Shown piece after piece: positions 54,623 through 63,582 of a DNA stretch of 64,000 nucleotides. Position 1 is the stretch's first letter; each line of letters begins with the position of its first letter. The notes beneath the pieces are model-generated. The model was not told the origin of the DNA and ran no database searches. It was given only the letters and a program-made list of their open reading frames with translations. Origin of the DNA: BOG-1155 sp963717985 (GTDB taxonomy: Bacteria; Desulfobacterota; Syntrophorhabdia; Syntrophorhabdales; WCHB1-27); the NCBI GenBank assembly GCA_963717985.1, contig CAVQYC010000003.1, forward strand, positions 1-64,000, read 5' to 3'. Position numbers and translations under genes: made by a program.

Positions 54623-56464
54623 TTTAAGAATCTCGGGGTTCACGTCGTACACGGTTGACGGTCTTCCCCCCGTGGTCTTTTTCACTGGTTCGCTGATGAT
54701 ATGCCTGGAAGCGAGAACCTTTAAGGCCGTTTCCAGGCGGCCTATCGTCCTGAACCGGCGATTCTCTTTGATTGCGTCGCTTTGCTTGAACGTCGGTTCC
54801 CCTTTTGCCACAATCCACTTGAGCACGGCCTTAGCGTCATTACTGGCCGGGTCCTCGTCCATGAGGTCGAACGCGGCCCGCGCATGACAGATAAGAAGCT
54901 CGCACAGGTCAAGGGCGCGCTCCATGGTCGCTCGATTTATGGTAGAGTTCGACGTGCCATGTTCCACAACATAAAACAGCCCGCCGATACGAAGCGCCGC
55001 CCCCGGCAATTTGCTTGTCCAGTCCTGAATGCTGAAATACTCCCCGTCCGCTCCCTGCTTGCTTTCTATGTACTGGCTGAAACGCTGCCATGCCTTCAAG
55101 GCATCGGCGGTTAAAGTCAATATTCTCGGCTGCTCTTGTCCGTGCTCGTCGTAAATGGGGTCTATTGCCAACAGCACCATGATTCCGGCGCGATATCCCG
55201 CCCTGACTGATTCCGGGATAGTACCCCGGCGCATTACGTCCCTGGTCCCTATGGTGCTTGCGGGTAGGCAGTAGAGGAAGCGGGCAAGCGTCCCGTTTCC
55301 GCGAAAGTGTTTCTTGCGGCCTTCCGCGAGGTCAACTATTATGTCCGTCTGCACGGCAAGACCGAAAGATAGCGCCGGTTTATTCAGCGTGACGGTACGC
55401 CCCTGTCGATCAACCCGGACCGGCGAGCCTGCGTGTCCTTGTAGGAAGACATTGAGGTTTGCCCGGCCATTGGTGTAAAGCCCTGCCATCACCTCGAATA
55501 TCCCGCCCTCATCGGATAAGAGCGCCATGCGCTCGCTATTTTCCGCCATGAGAGCTTGCAACCGCTCCGGGGTAACGTCGTCAGTCCATACTCTCGGGGG
55601 CCTTATCTCGTCGGGGGTTTCATCCTCAATCCGTGTGATGCCCCGTATTGCGCTCTCCCTCTCATCGTCCGGCGTGTCTGGCTTCGCGGCCCTTGCCTTC
55701 AACTGGTCGATCCGCTTAAGATTGATGTCTCGCCGGTGGTTGACTTCCTTGATCTTCGGTTTAAGTTCCTCGGCCTGGTCGTTTTCCCACAAGGTCAACG
55801 GTTCGGCCATGGCGTTCTTGACGGCTGTCTTCCTGTTGCCGGGGTCCAAAGCGGTAACAGTCCAAAGGGCCAAGGGTTCCCTGTAATCATCGGCGTAAGG
55901 TGAAACCTCGAAGCGTTTTTGAAGACATGCCGCAACCGTGGACAGAGCAAACATGACGGCCATCCCCGACGGTGTCTGTGTGGCCTGCGTGACGGCCTGG
56001 CAATAATCCCCCAGGTAGCCGGGCAAGAGGGTACTTGGTAGGTCCGGCGTCTCTATGTCGCCGAAAAGGAGAGGTTCGGGCCATTCCTCATCCGTGTTTA
56101 CCCTGCCCGCGCTCTGCTTCGGCCCTTCCATGAAGGCTGCAAGGCTATCATCTCCACTTATGATCTTCCGCGCTTCGTTCCATGTGTGCCCCTGACAGCT
56201 ATCGTGGAAACATTTGTAAAGAAGCTGGCCGCCCGCCGTTTGAAGGATTCCCGCGCCTTTGTGCCCCTGGTCAAAAAGGCAACCATCCGAAAGGACGTAG
56301 AGCGTGCCTGCCGTGATCGTCTTGACCGTGTATGCTCTCCCATAGTGATCGAGGTACGCAGCCACGTCGAGACGGGCCTTGCCGTCGTCCGCCTGTTTCG
56401 GCGGCTCCTGCTCGGGGAACATGGCCCGTGCCCGCTCCATCGCCTCTGCGCTCATGGTGCTCAT
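54614..56464 (-). CDS. DUF3987 replication (helicase/primase-associated) protein
   Basis: 616 residues, typical of plasmid/phage/island DUF3987 proteins that act with a primase. The N-terminus (1-120) has an Ala/Glu-rich start and a small zinc-binding-like region (LSDGCLFDQGHKG..CFHDSCQGHTW). The DUF3987 domain follows (about 145-520): PSTLLPGYLGDYCQAVTQAT, TVTALDPGNRKTAVKNAMAE (a Walker-A-like GNRKT loop), MALLSDEGGIFEVMAGLYTN (Walker-B-like DEGG) and LARFLYCLPAS. A C-terminal winged-helix-like segment ends the protein. It overlaps the primase gene by four bases. Confidence 0.88.
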   Translation of the reverse strand: MSTMSAEAMERARAMFPEQEPPKQADDGKARLDVAAYLDHYGRAYTVKTITAGTLYVLSDGCLFDQGHKGAGILQTAGGQLLYKCFHDSCQGHTWNEARKIISGDDSLAAFMEGPKQSAGRVNTDEEWPEPLLFGDIETPDLPSTLLPGYLGDYCQAVTQATQTPSGMAVMFALSTVAACLQKRFEVSPYADDYREPLALWTVTALDPGNRKTAVKNAMAEPLTLWENDQAEELKPKIKEVNHRRDINLKRIDQLKARAAKPDTPDDERESAIRGITRIEDETPDEIRPPRVWTDDVTPERLQALMAENSERMALLSDEGGIFEVMAGLYTNGRANLNVFLQGHAGSPVRVDRQGRTVTLNKPALSFGLAVQTDIIVDLAEGRKKHFRGNGTLARFLYCLPASTIGTRDVMRRGTIPESVRAGYRAGIMVLLAIDPIYDEHGQEQPRILTLTADALKAWQRFSQYIESKQGADGEYFSIQDWTSKLPGAALRIGGLFYVVEHGTSNSTINRATMERALDLCELLICHARAAFDLMDEDPASNDAKAVLKWIVAKGEPTFKQSDAIKENRRFRTIGRLETALKVLASRHIISEPVKKTTGGRPSTVYDVNPEILKPV

Positions 56465-57198
56465 TGATTGTCCCCCATGTCATCGATGTATGCCATTCTA
56501 TGCGGCCTGGCCTCTCTGCCCGGTCCTTCCGACACAGGGTCACCCTTGCGGGCAGTCGTGCCGTAGAGCTTCCATATCCGCGCCGGATTAAAGCAGGTCG
56601 TGTCAACGTGTACCTTGTCGGTATTGAACCGCGCCGCAAGCATTTCGAGGGTGCCCTTGATGAATTGTCGGGTCTCGTCGTTCGCGGGCATATCGGGAAG
56701 CCTGAAAAGAAGGTGCCCCCCGTTCCCGCTCATGGCCCGGATAGGTGAAGGAAAGGCAAGCTCCTGCGCTACCCATTCAGCTACCGCGTCTCGAAGCACA
56801 AGGGCCTCGGCAAGCTCCGCATTACTCGAAGAGATGCCCGAAGGACGGACCGGGTCGAGGTCAACGGGCAACCATCGGTAGGCAAGGACGTTATTGTCGC
56901 TTGTGGTTAGGTCTGAAGGCCGAAGCCGGTTGAAGGCCCGCCCGATAAGGCGAGGGTCGATCACCTGTAGCGTGAAGTAAATGCCGCCGTGGGTGGCCTT
57001 GTCCGTAAGCTGTACGATCTTACGGAAGGCGTCGAAAGCGTCGAAGTAGCCGGTCACCACGCCCCTGACGTACTCATTACCCCAGGCGGGAGACTTACCG
57101 GACGCGCCCAGGATTCGCACCTCGACCACTTCACCCGGCTTGACGAAGGTCTCAAAGACGGGCCGGTCAAAGAGGGTAAGGCGGGTCTCACTCGTCAT
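56461..57198 (-). CDS. archaeo-eukaryotic primase (PrimPol-like)
   Basis: 245 residues. The catalytic acidic pair is in WLPVDLDPVRPSG (D113, D115), the nucleotide-binding motif SGNGGH at 157-162 is followed by LLFRLPDMP, and the third motif is FNPARIWKLYGTTARKG. These are the three motifs of AEP-superfamily primases found in mobile elements. With the overlapping DUF3987 gene it forms a replication initiation module. Its start overlaps the alpA-like stop by 11 bases. Confidence 0.85.
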   Translation of the reverse strand: MTSETRLTLFDRPVFETFVKPGEVVEVRILGASGKSPAWGNEYVRGVVTGYFDAFDAFRKIVQLTDKATHGGIYFTLQVIDPRLIGRAFNRLRPSDLTTSDNNVLAYRWLPVDLDPVRPSGISSSNAELAEALVLRDAVAEWVAQELAFPSPIRAMSGNGGHLLFRLPDMPANDETRQFIKGTLEMLAARFNTDKVHVDTTCFNPARIWKLYGTTARKGDPVSEGPGREARPHRMAYIDDMGDNQ

Positions 57199-57379
57199 GG
57201 CTTGCCTCTCCGCCCCGATTGCAGAGCGCGTCTATGTCGGCCTCACGCCATGCGGTCGTGCGCGGGGAAAGTTTAATACCCCTCGGGAATATGCCTTTTC
57301 TGATACCCGCCCACCACGTACTTTTTGACACGGGAAACCGCTCCAGAACTTGCGGCAAGCGTAAAAAACGTTTGTGCAT
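57188..57379 (-). CDS. AlpA-family DNA-binding regulator/excisionase
   Basis: 63 residues: FLRLPQVLERFPVSKSTWWA then GIRKGIFPRGIKLSPRTTAW and READIDALC. This is the MerR-like HTH of AlpA/Xis proteins, which activate integrase-linked excision and, in Gram-negative phage-inducible islands, the replication operon. It is the first gene of the alpA-primase-DUF3987 cluster, about 130 bases downstream of the unknown gene at 57508-58236. Confidence 0.88.
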   Translation of the reverse strand: MHKRFLRLPQVLERFPVSKSTWWAGIRKGIFPRGIKLSPRTTAWREADIDALCNRGGEASHDE

Positions 57380-57408
57380 TAGACACCTCGCTGTCGTGAA
57401 ATAAAAAA

Positions 57409-57450
57409 TCCCATGATGAACTTTCGCGCATTGCGTTGTTCTTCATGGGA
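57409..57450 (-). terminator. intrinsic terminator after the 242-residue element gene
   Basis: TCCCATGATGAAC (57409-57421) pairs with GTTCTTCATGGGA (57438-57450) with one mismatch. On the minus strand the stem is followed by TTTTTTATTTC. It separates the int-side gene from the alpA-led operon. Confidence 0.7.
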
Positions 57451-57507
57451 CTAATCTAATTTATTGAGGGAGATTTGTAGATTGACGATTAAGGAAAACG
57501 CTAAACG

Positions 57508-58236
57508 TCAAACAGGGATGCTGGAAAGACTTATGGCCGGTTCTTCGGAGCACCAGCTTTCTACTTCAATAGACGCGGCCCTTATCATTTTCTCGGCTTG
57601 TTGATAGGCCCGTCTGACTCGTTTATCTGAAGCATCCAGTTCTTCGTTGTAAGCCGGATTGTTTTCCTTACGAGTGAATGTTTTTCCCGTCTTCCTGCGA
57701 GCTATTTCGAGTAAAGACAATCCTTCTTTTTTGTGAAGATCGTAAATGTCCCAGGGGTCATACTCGCGTTTCTTCCTGGTCGTTCTGCCCTCCGATATCT
57801 CGGGGTTCAGCACCTTATCCCGGAACATATCTTTTTTTGCTTTGTTGACGATCTCGATGAAACAGTCTTTCAACTCTTCGTCGTTTTTGTTCAAGTCGAT
57901 TGAGAGCCGCATATACATCCGGTTCTTATGCCATGTCCAGAGACTATCAGGTAGGCTAATCGGTATGGGTCCATTTTCCCCCCATTCCCCTTGGCCTTCT
58001 TTCATCAAAACAACAGCTTCTCGTTCAAAGAGCTTCAAGAGTGCTTCTCGGATAGGTGCGTCCGGACGCATGGTGAGGTAATGAAGCTCCAAGGGGCTCC
58101 ATGGAAAACGTGGCTTTTTGGATAGCCTTTTCTCGGAGTCAGACTCTTTGTAATACTCCTCCAGAGCCTTGCGATATTCAAGGTATTTCGGGCATCGGCG
58201 TATTGCCTCAAGTCTGTCTCGTGTGGTCATTCTCAT
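57508..58236 (-). CDS. element-encoded hypothetical protein
   Basis: About 242 residues from ATG 58236, with GAGGTGAAACGAAA upstream; the frame opens at 58323. It is highly charged and helical: RLEAIRRCPKYLEYRKALEE, a middle SLPDSLWTWHKNRMYMRLSI, and a C-terminal DPWDIYDLHKKEGLSLLEIA then RRKTGKTF..RVRRAYQQAEKMI. The latter looks like a sigma/HTH-type DNA-binding segment (..LSLLEIARRKTG.). I do not recognise the family. Its position between int and alpA suggests a regulator of the element. Confidence 0.65.
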   Translation of the reverse strand: MRMTTRDRLEAIRRCPKYLEYRKALEEYYKESDSEKRLSKKPRFPWSPLELHYLTMRPDAPIREALLKLFEREAVVLMKEGQGEWGENGPIPISLPDSLWTWHKNRMYMRLSIDLNKNDEELKDCFIEIVNKAKKDMFRDKVLNPEISEGRTTRKKREYDPWDIYDLHKKEGLSLLEIARRKTGKTFTRKENNPAYNEELDASDKRVRRAYQQAEKMIRAASIEVESWCSEEPAISLSSIPV

Positions 58237-58323
58237 TTTCGTTTCACCTCTCCTCGTTCCTGAAAGAACAGGCAGACGCCGGAGATTGCGTTTTTCGGCC
58301 CGTCGGCCTATCTCCCTTTTCAA

Positions 58324-58352
58324 CCTTTCTGACCTTTTGTACCCTATACAGG
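58324..58352. repeat. repeat block, possible replication or regulatory site B
   Basis: Bases 58324-58344 are the reverse complement of 54550-54570 (21 of 21). Bases 58333-58352 equal 54603-54622 in direct orientation (20 of 20, ending CCCTATACAGG). The block lies in the 125-base gap between the integrase stop and the 242-residue gene. Confidence 0.8.
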
Positions 58353-58361
58353 GTTTCGCTT

Positions 58362-59591
58362 TTACCCCTTCCTCTTCAGCGGCAACACCTGCGCTCCCTG
58401 CTTCAGCCCGTCGAGATAGTCGGCCCAGGTTTGCATCATCTCCTTGCGGCCTGCAAGGTGTGAAGTCCGATTGTAGGCTCTCCCGTTCGGGTCTCTCACG
58501 GCATGGGCAAGCTGATGCTCGATATAATCAGGCCGCACTTGTAGCACTTCGTCAAGGATCGTGCGGGCCATTGCGCGGAAGCCGTGCCCCGTCATGGTTT
58601 CCTTATCGAAGCCCATGCTCCTGAGCGCCGCATTCACCGCGTTGTTGCTCATCGGCCTTGCGAAGGAGCGTTCCGAAGGGAAGACGTACTTGCTCGCTCC
58701 CGTAAGCGCCTTCAGTTCCGTCAATATCGCTATGGCCTGAGTGCAGAGAGGCACGATATGAGGTTGCTTCATCTTCATCTTGTGCGCCGGTATGTTCCAG
58801 GCCCCTTCATCAAGGTCGATCTCCGCCCATTCTGCTTGTCTAAGCTCCCCAGGACGCACAAAGAACATGGGGGCAAGGCGTAAGGCGCATTTGACCACAA
58901 AGCCGCCCTGATAGCCGTCTATGGCCCTTAAGAGGGGGGCAACCTCTTTGGGGTCGGTGATTGCCGCGTGGTGCCTTTCTGGCGGTTGAGGCAGGGCACC
59001 TCTCAGGTCGCCGGAGCAATCGCGTTCACATCTGCCCGTGGCGACCGCATACCTGAAAACCTGCCCGGCGACAGTCCTTAGCTTGTGTGCCAACTCAAGA
59101 GCGCCCCTGCCCTCCACCCGACGAAGGGCGGTCAACAACTCAATCGCTTTGATCTCGTTGATCGGCCGCGTTCCCATCCACGGGAACAGGTTTTGCTTGA
59201 GCCTTGCCATGACAGCATTGGTGTAGCTCGGCGACCATGCGGGAGAGAATTTCGCGTACCATTCACGGGCGATCACCTCGAAGGTCTCGGTTTCGGCGGT
59301 CCCTGTCTGCTTCATGGCCTTGCGGACGCTGGCCGGATCGATACCGTGGGCGATCTGCTTCCGGGCTTCCTCACGCTTCTCTCGCGCTTCGGCAAGGGAG
59401 ATTTCAGGATATGGGCCGAAGCTGATTCTCTTGCGCTTCTCGTGAATCAGGTATTGGAAATGCCAGTATTTGCCGCCCTTCACTGACACAAGAAGGTAGA
59501 GACCGCGCCCGTCGGATAGCTTGTAGTCTTTCTTCCGGGGCCTGGCGTTTTTGGCCTGAACATCGGATAGCTGGATAACCCGCTTAGGCAT
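58362..59591 (-). CDS. P4-type tyrosine integrase
   Basis: About 409 residues from ATG 59591, with AAGGAGAAAAGCC upstream; the frame opens at 59642. The N-terminal DUF4102 arm-binding domain is clear (LSDVQAKNARPRKKDYKLSD, GRGLYLLVSVKGGKYWHFQY), then a SAM-like core-binding domain and the catalytic domain. Catalytic residues visible are Arg in RPGELRQAEW, H-x-x-R in HGFRAMARTI, and the Tyr in RAYNRTSHLAGR. It recombines the element into tRNA-Asn, which lies about 180 bases away. Length and domain order are normal, so it is probably active. Confidence 0.93.
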   Translation of the reverse strand: MPKRVIQLSDVQAKNARPRKKDYKLSDGRGLYLLVSVKGGKYWHFQYLIHEKRKRISFGPYPEISLAEAREKREEARKQIAHGIDPASVRKAMKQTGTAETETFEVIAREWYAKFSPAWSPSYTNAVMARLKQNLFPWMGTRPINEIKAIELLTALRRVEGRGALELAHKLRTVAGQVFRYAVATGRCERDCSGDLRGALPQPPERHHAAITDPKEVAPLLRAIDGYQGGFVVKCALRLAPMFFVRPGELRQAEWAEIDLDEGAWNIPAHKMKMKQPHIVPLCTQAIAILTELKALTGASKYVFPSERSFARPMSNNAVNAALRSMGFDKETMTGHGFRAMARTILDEVLQVRPDYIEHQLAHAVRDPNGRAYNRTSHLAGRKEMMQTWADYLDGLKQGAQVLPLKRKG

Positions 59592-59710
59592 TGGCTTTTC
59601 TCCTTTTTTGAGGCATATGATGTTTTTTTGAGGCATACGCACCCCAAATATGACTCAAAAACTTCCGGATTCCAATAGATAGTATAACACCTCTTCGGAC
59701 TATCAACAAT

Positions 59711-59737
59711 AAAAAACCCGCTATTTCTAACGGGTTT
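59711..59737 (-). terminator. intrinsic terminator downstream of tRNA-Asn
   Basis: AAACCCG (59714-59720) pairs with CGGGTTT (59731-59737), and the minus strand then runs TTTTTTATTG. It ends the tRNA-Asn transcript and separates it from the integrase gene. Confidence 0.7.
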
Positions 59738-59765
59738 CGGACTACATGGGATTGTGTCGGATTAT

Positions 59766-59786
59766 AAAAAAGCTCCCCGGGCAGGA
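59766..59786. other. candidate right attachment site (attR-like) in the tRNA 3' end
   Basis: Contains the core CCCGGGCAGGA (59776-59786) within the acceptor/T-arm of tRNA-Asn plus the flanking A-run. Integration here keeps the tRNA intact. Confidence 0.5.
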
Positions 59787-59846
59787 CTCGAACCTGCAAC
59801 CTACTGGTTAACAGCCAGCCGCTACTGCCGATTGAGCTACCGGGGA
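59773..59846 (-). tRNA. tRNA-Asn (GTT)
   Basis: A 74-nt cloverleaf: acceptor TCCCCGG (59846-59840) with CCGGGGA (59780-59774), D-arm TAGCTCAATCGGCAGTAG, anticodon loop TGTTAAC with GTT at 59812-59810, and T-arm GCAGGTTCGAGTCCTGC. The discriminator base is G and CCA is not encoded. It is the integration target of the adjacent element. Confidence 0.97.
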
Positions 59847-59886
59847 AACGATTACAGTAAACACGAAAAACGGCAGAATGTCAATA

Positions 59887-61092
59887 CTAGTCTTCAAATA
59901 CAACGGTTTTAAACTTTCTTTTGCCCACCTTGAAGGTGAGTCGCGGGCTCTCGATCAAAAGGGATTCCGCCGCCACCTTCACAAGCTGATCGTCCTCCGC
60001 CACGTAGACGCCTCCTTGCTCGATGACCCGTTTCCCTTCAGAAGTGGATGGGACCATGCCGATCTCCTTAAGGAGTCCGGGCAGCCAGACAGGCTCGCTC
60101 ACCTTTTTGCGATAAACTATTTCCGTCACCCCCGGTATCTCCCCCTGGCTGTGCACCTTCTTCCAGTCGTTCTCCACCTGCGAGCCTGCGCCAGACCCAT
60201 GGAAGCGCTCGACTATTTCCCGGGCAAGCTGCATCTTTGCATGCATGGGATGGACGCTTTCCCTTTTGAGGCCGTCCTTCAATTCGCGCAGCTCTTCAAG
60301 GGATATATCACTCAAAAGCTCATAGTACCTGAGCATGAGTTCGTCGGAGATGGACATAAGCTTTCCGAATATGACGTCGGGCGGTTCGTCTATACCCACG
60401 TAGTTGCCGTAGCTCTTGCTCATCTTATTCACGCCGTCGGTGCCTTCGACAAGGGGTACGGTAATCACCGCCTGCGGCTCCTGGCCATACGCTTTCTGGA
60501 TCTCCCTTCCCACGAGCAGGTTGAAGATCTGGTCGTGGCCGCCAAGCTCCACATCAGCCCGGAGCGCGACCGAGTCGTATCCCTGTACAAGGGGATAGAG
60601 AAATTCGTGAACACTGATGGGAAGGTTGTTCTGGTAGCGGCTTCTGAAATCCTCACGCTCAAGCATGCGAGCGACGGTGTACTGGGCGCAGAGCCTGATC
60701 ATGTCCCCCGCGTTCATCGCTTCCATCCATTCACTGTTGAAGCGTATCTCGGTCCTTTCAGGATCGAGGATCTTGAAAACCTGTCTCTTGTAGGTCTCCG
60801 CGTTCTGCACGAGCTGTTCCCTTGTCAAGACGGGTCTCGTCTCGATCCTGCCCGTCGGATCGCCTATCATGCCGGTAAAATCACCTATAAGAAAGATCGC
60901 CGTATGGCCCAGCTCCTGAAACTGCTTCAGCTTCTGCAGCACTACGGTGTGGCCGAGGTGCAAATCCGGTGCGGTCGGGTCCATGCCCAGCTTTATCCGC
61001 AAGGGGCCTCTTTCAGCCTTCGCCTTCGCCAGCTTCTTCTTCACCTCTTCGACGCTGATCAGGTCGACTGCCCCGCGCTCGATGATCTCCAT
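59887..61092 (-). CDS. tyrS: tyrosyl-tRNA synthetase
   Basis: 401 residues, class I aminoacyl-tRNA synthetase that charges tRNA-Tyr. The HIGH-type motif is DLHLGH in LGMDPTAPDLHLGHTVVLQK; KMSKS is in TDGVNKMSKSYGN; tyrosine-site segments include FLYPLVQGYDSVALRADVEL and GGHDQIFNLLVGR. A C-terminal S4-like RNA-binding domain follows (VIEQGGVYVAEDDQLV). The sequence type resembles the TyrZ branch. The frame is intact, unlike the two genes immediately upstream. Confidence 0.96.
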   Translation of the reverse strand: MEIIERGAVDLISVEEVKKKLAKAKAERGPLRIKLGMDPTAPDLHLGHTVVLQKLKQFQELGHTAIFLIGDFTGMIGDPTGRIETRPVLTREQLVQNAETYKRQVFKILDPERTEIRFNSEWMEAMNAGDMIRLCAQYTVARMLEREDFRSRYQNNLPISVHEFLYPLVQGYDSVALRADVELGGHDQIFNLLVGREIQKAYGQEPQAVITVPLVEGTDGVNKMSKSYGNYVGIDEPPDVIFGKLMSISDELMLRYYELLSDISLEELRELKDGLKRESVHPMHAKMQLAREIVERFHGSGAGSQVENDWKKVHSQGEIPGVTEIVYRKKVSEPVWLPGLLKEIGMVPSTSEGKRVIEQGGVYVAEDDQLVKVAAESLLIESPRLTFKVGKRKFKTVVFED

Positions 61093-61113
61093 CTGCTTTC
61101 TCGAAGTCCATTG

Positions 61114-61892
61114 TCAGGCTATCTTTTCCCTTATCCTTTCTATGTGCAGGCAATGTCTTGTCCTGCGCATCTATGGTGATCATCACGCCCTGCACCTCGA
61201 GGTCGCCCTTTGCCACCTCGTATTTTTGGGGCAACTGGGTGAGAAACCTCTCAAGTACCGCCGCCTTGTCCATGCCTATGACCGAATGGGCAGGCCCGGT
61301 CATGCCCAGGTCGGTGATATAGCCCGTTCCCTGGGGCAGTATCGTTTCGTCGGCGGTCTGAACATGAGTATGCGTCCCCACCACGCAGGCGACCCTCCCG
61401 TCGAGAAACCAGCCCATGGCGATCTTTTCCGATGTCGCCTCGGCATGGAAATCCACGATGACAGGCAGCCTGATCCGCCATTTGTCGTAAGGAACTCTTC
61501 CATCGAGCGGAAAGGACAATCGAGGCGTCGCCATGAAGGTCCGGCCCTCGATGTTTGCGACGCAGATAGCCTTGCCGTTCTTCCGCACAAGTGTGGAGCC
61601 GAACCCCGGCGTCCCCGGCGGGTAGTTCAACGGCCTGATGACGCGTTGCTCCGCCATGAGATAGGGTATGATCTCCTTCTTCTTCCACACGTGGTTGCCC
61701 GTCGTGATCGCGTCCGCGCCCGCCTCAAGCATCTCCATGGCCAGGGACGGGGTAATGCCCAGTCCGCCGGCCATATTTTCGCCGTTGATCACCTTGAAGT
61801 CTGCGCGGCTTTCGCGCAGAATACCTGGCTGCGGCCTGTCTGCCCGGCTTTCCGATAACGTCGCCGAGGAATAGGACGGTAATGAACGTCAT
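61114..61892 (-). pseudogene. ymdB: YmdB-like metallophosphoesterase, two frameshifts
   Basis: A calcineurin-like phosphodiesterase of the YmdB family, which hydrolyses 2',3'-cyclic nucleotides. The start (ATG 61892: MTFITVLFLGDVIGKPGRQA) overlaps the rny stop by ATGA. Near 61823 an extra base shifts the frame; beyond it ..ILRESRADFKVINGENMAGG, TTGNHVWKK and VVGTHTHVQTADETILPQGT are normal, with metal ligands present. Near 61165 another extra base shifts the end; in the corrected frame it finishes HCLHIERIREKIA with a stop at 61114. Without the shifts it would be a full-length protein of about 257 residues, so sequence error is a serious alternative. Confidence 0.8.
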
Positions 61893-63440
61893 CGGGCATA
61901 TTCTACCGCCCTTGTCTCCCTTATCACCACAATCTTGATCTGGCCGGGGTATGAAAGCTCTGTCTCCACCTTCTTGGCGATATCCTTGGACAGAAGGAAG
62001 ATGGCATCATCATTCATCTTCTCGCTGCTCACCACGATCCTGATCTCCCTGCCCGCCTGGATGGCGTACGACTTCTCGACGCCGCTGAAGCTCGATGCGA
62101 TGCGCTCCAGCTCCTCCAGCCTCTTGATATAGGATTCGAGCATCTCCCTGCGTGCGCCCGGCCGCGCCCCTGACAGGGCATCCGCCGCCTGCACGATCAC
62201 ATCGAGCGAGGTTGAGCACGGGAACTTCTTCGTGGTGCGCCAGTATTGCATGAATGATATCTTCACTCTCCCCGTATTTCTTCGCCAGATCCGCGCCAAT
62301 CGCGGAATGAGAGCCTTCCACCTCGTGGTCGACGGCCTTGCCGATATCATGAAGCAGACCCGCTCGCCTCGCCTCCTGCACGTTCAGCTTTAGCTCGGCG
62401 GCAAGGATGCCGCTGATGAAGGCAACTTCCAGCGAATGCTGGTAGACGTTTTGGGAATAACTGCTGCGGAATTTCAGCCTGCCGAGCAGCTTCACCAACT
62501 CGGGATGGACATTATGCACGCCCGCGTCAAAGACCGCCTGCTCTCCGGTGGTCTTCAGCTTCTCTTCCAGCTCTTCAGCCACCTTCGTGACGACCTCCTC
62601 GATCCGGGCCGGGTGTATCCTTCCGTCGCTGATCAGCCGCTCTATCGCGATGCGCGCAACTTCCCTCCGTATGGGGTTGAAGCAGGAAAGGATCACGGCC
62701 TCAGGCGTGTCATCTATGATGATGTCGACGCCGGTGGCCGCCTTCGAGAGCCCTTATGTTCCGCCCTTCCCTCCCTATGATGCGTCCCTTCATCTCTTCG
62801 TTCGGCAGGGACACCACGGAAACCGCGTCCTCCGCCACGTAATCGCCCGCATAACGCTGGATGGCTACAGCGAGTATCTCTTTCGCCTTCTTGTCCGCCT
62901 TTTCCCGGGCTTCTTCCTCTATCTTCCGGGCGATCTTCGTGCCCTCGTACCGCGCCTCGTCTTCCATCGCCTGCATGAGCATTCTCTTCGCATCCTCGGA
63001 CGTCACCCCGGCTATCTCTTCCAGCTTCTCCCGCTGCTGCTTCAGTACCAGCTCAGTCTCGCCTATCCTGCCCTCGAGGTACACTTCGCGGCTGCCGACC
63101 TGTTTTTCCTTCTTGCCCAGCTCGTCTTCCTTTCTGTCGAGGGTCTCCATTTTCTTATCAAGGTTCGCCTCTTTCTGGGACAGTCGTTTTTCCGTGTTCT
63201 GGAACTCGGCCTTTCTGCTCTTTGACTCCTGCTCCAGCTCATTCCTTGCCTGAATGACGATATCCTTGGCCTGAATCGACGCTTCCCGCTTGGCGACATC
63301 GGCCTCCTTTCTTGCGTCTTCAAGGATTTTCCGCCCTATTGCCTCGTATTCGCCGGTCTTCCTTTTTTGGATGAACCGTGCCGCGAGGTATCCCGCAACG
63401 ATACCTGCAATGCAGATTGTGAGGAAAGTATTATGTTCAA
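61889..63440 (-). pseudogene. rny: ribonuclease Y, three frameshifts
   Basis: The sequence encodes a complete RNase Y (about 515 residues) only when three single-base shifts are corrected. From TTG 63440 (MNIIL..), a missing base near 63428 leads to FLTICIAGIVAGYLAARFIQ, the N-terminal membrane helix. The long coiled coil and the KH domain (PNEEMKGRIIGREGRNIRAL) follow, then an extra G near 62742 before AATGVDIIIDDTPEAVILSC. The HD domain has GLLHDIGKAVDHEVEGSHSA. A further extra base near 62220 follows LAHHEEVP. It ends YPGQIKIVVIRETRAVEYAR. It normally anchors mRNA decay at the inner membrane. Confidence 0.85.
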
Positions 63441-63582
63441 GGTCCCCCCTTCAGTAGAACCTGAAGGGACAGCACGAGGGTCGAATTTTCTAAGTCACGG
63501 GTGACAAGTTATGCCCCAACCTCCGAAAAGTCAGAAAACTATTTATATTGAGCTGCTGCTTCCCCGTTACTGCCCCTAAAGA

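Larger units (their letters stand above)
52576..59786. mobile_element. phage-satellite-like (PICI-like) integrative element at tRNA-Asn
   Basis: A 7.2-kb unit bounded on the right by the 3' end of tRNA-Asn with its integrase pointing into the element, and on the left by a degenerate copy of that 3' end. Gene order from the integrase inward is int, a 242-residue unknown, AlpA-type regulator, archaeo-eukaryotic primase, DUF3987 helicase-like protein, zinc-ribbon protein and Nu1/TerS-like protein. An HNH endonuclease gene lies on the opposite strand at the far end. Gram-negative phage-inducible chromosomal islands have a comparable int-alpA-pri-rep-terS order. No capsid, tail or lysis gene is present, so it is not a complete phage. 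Excision and helper dependence are unproven. Confidence 0.7.

Noticed and set aside
59584..59799. 71-codon frame overlapping the tRNA
   Set aside because: Its start lies inside tRNA-Asn and its end in the integrase start; typical tRNA-derived spurious frame.
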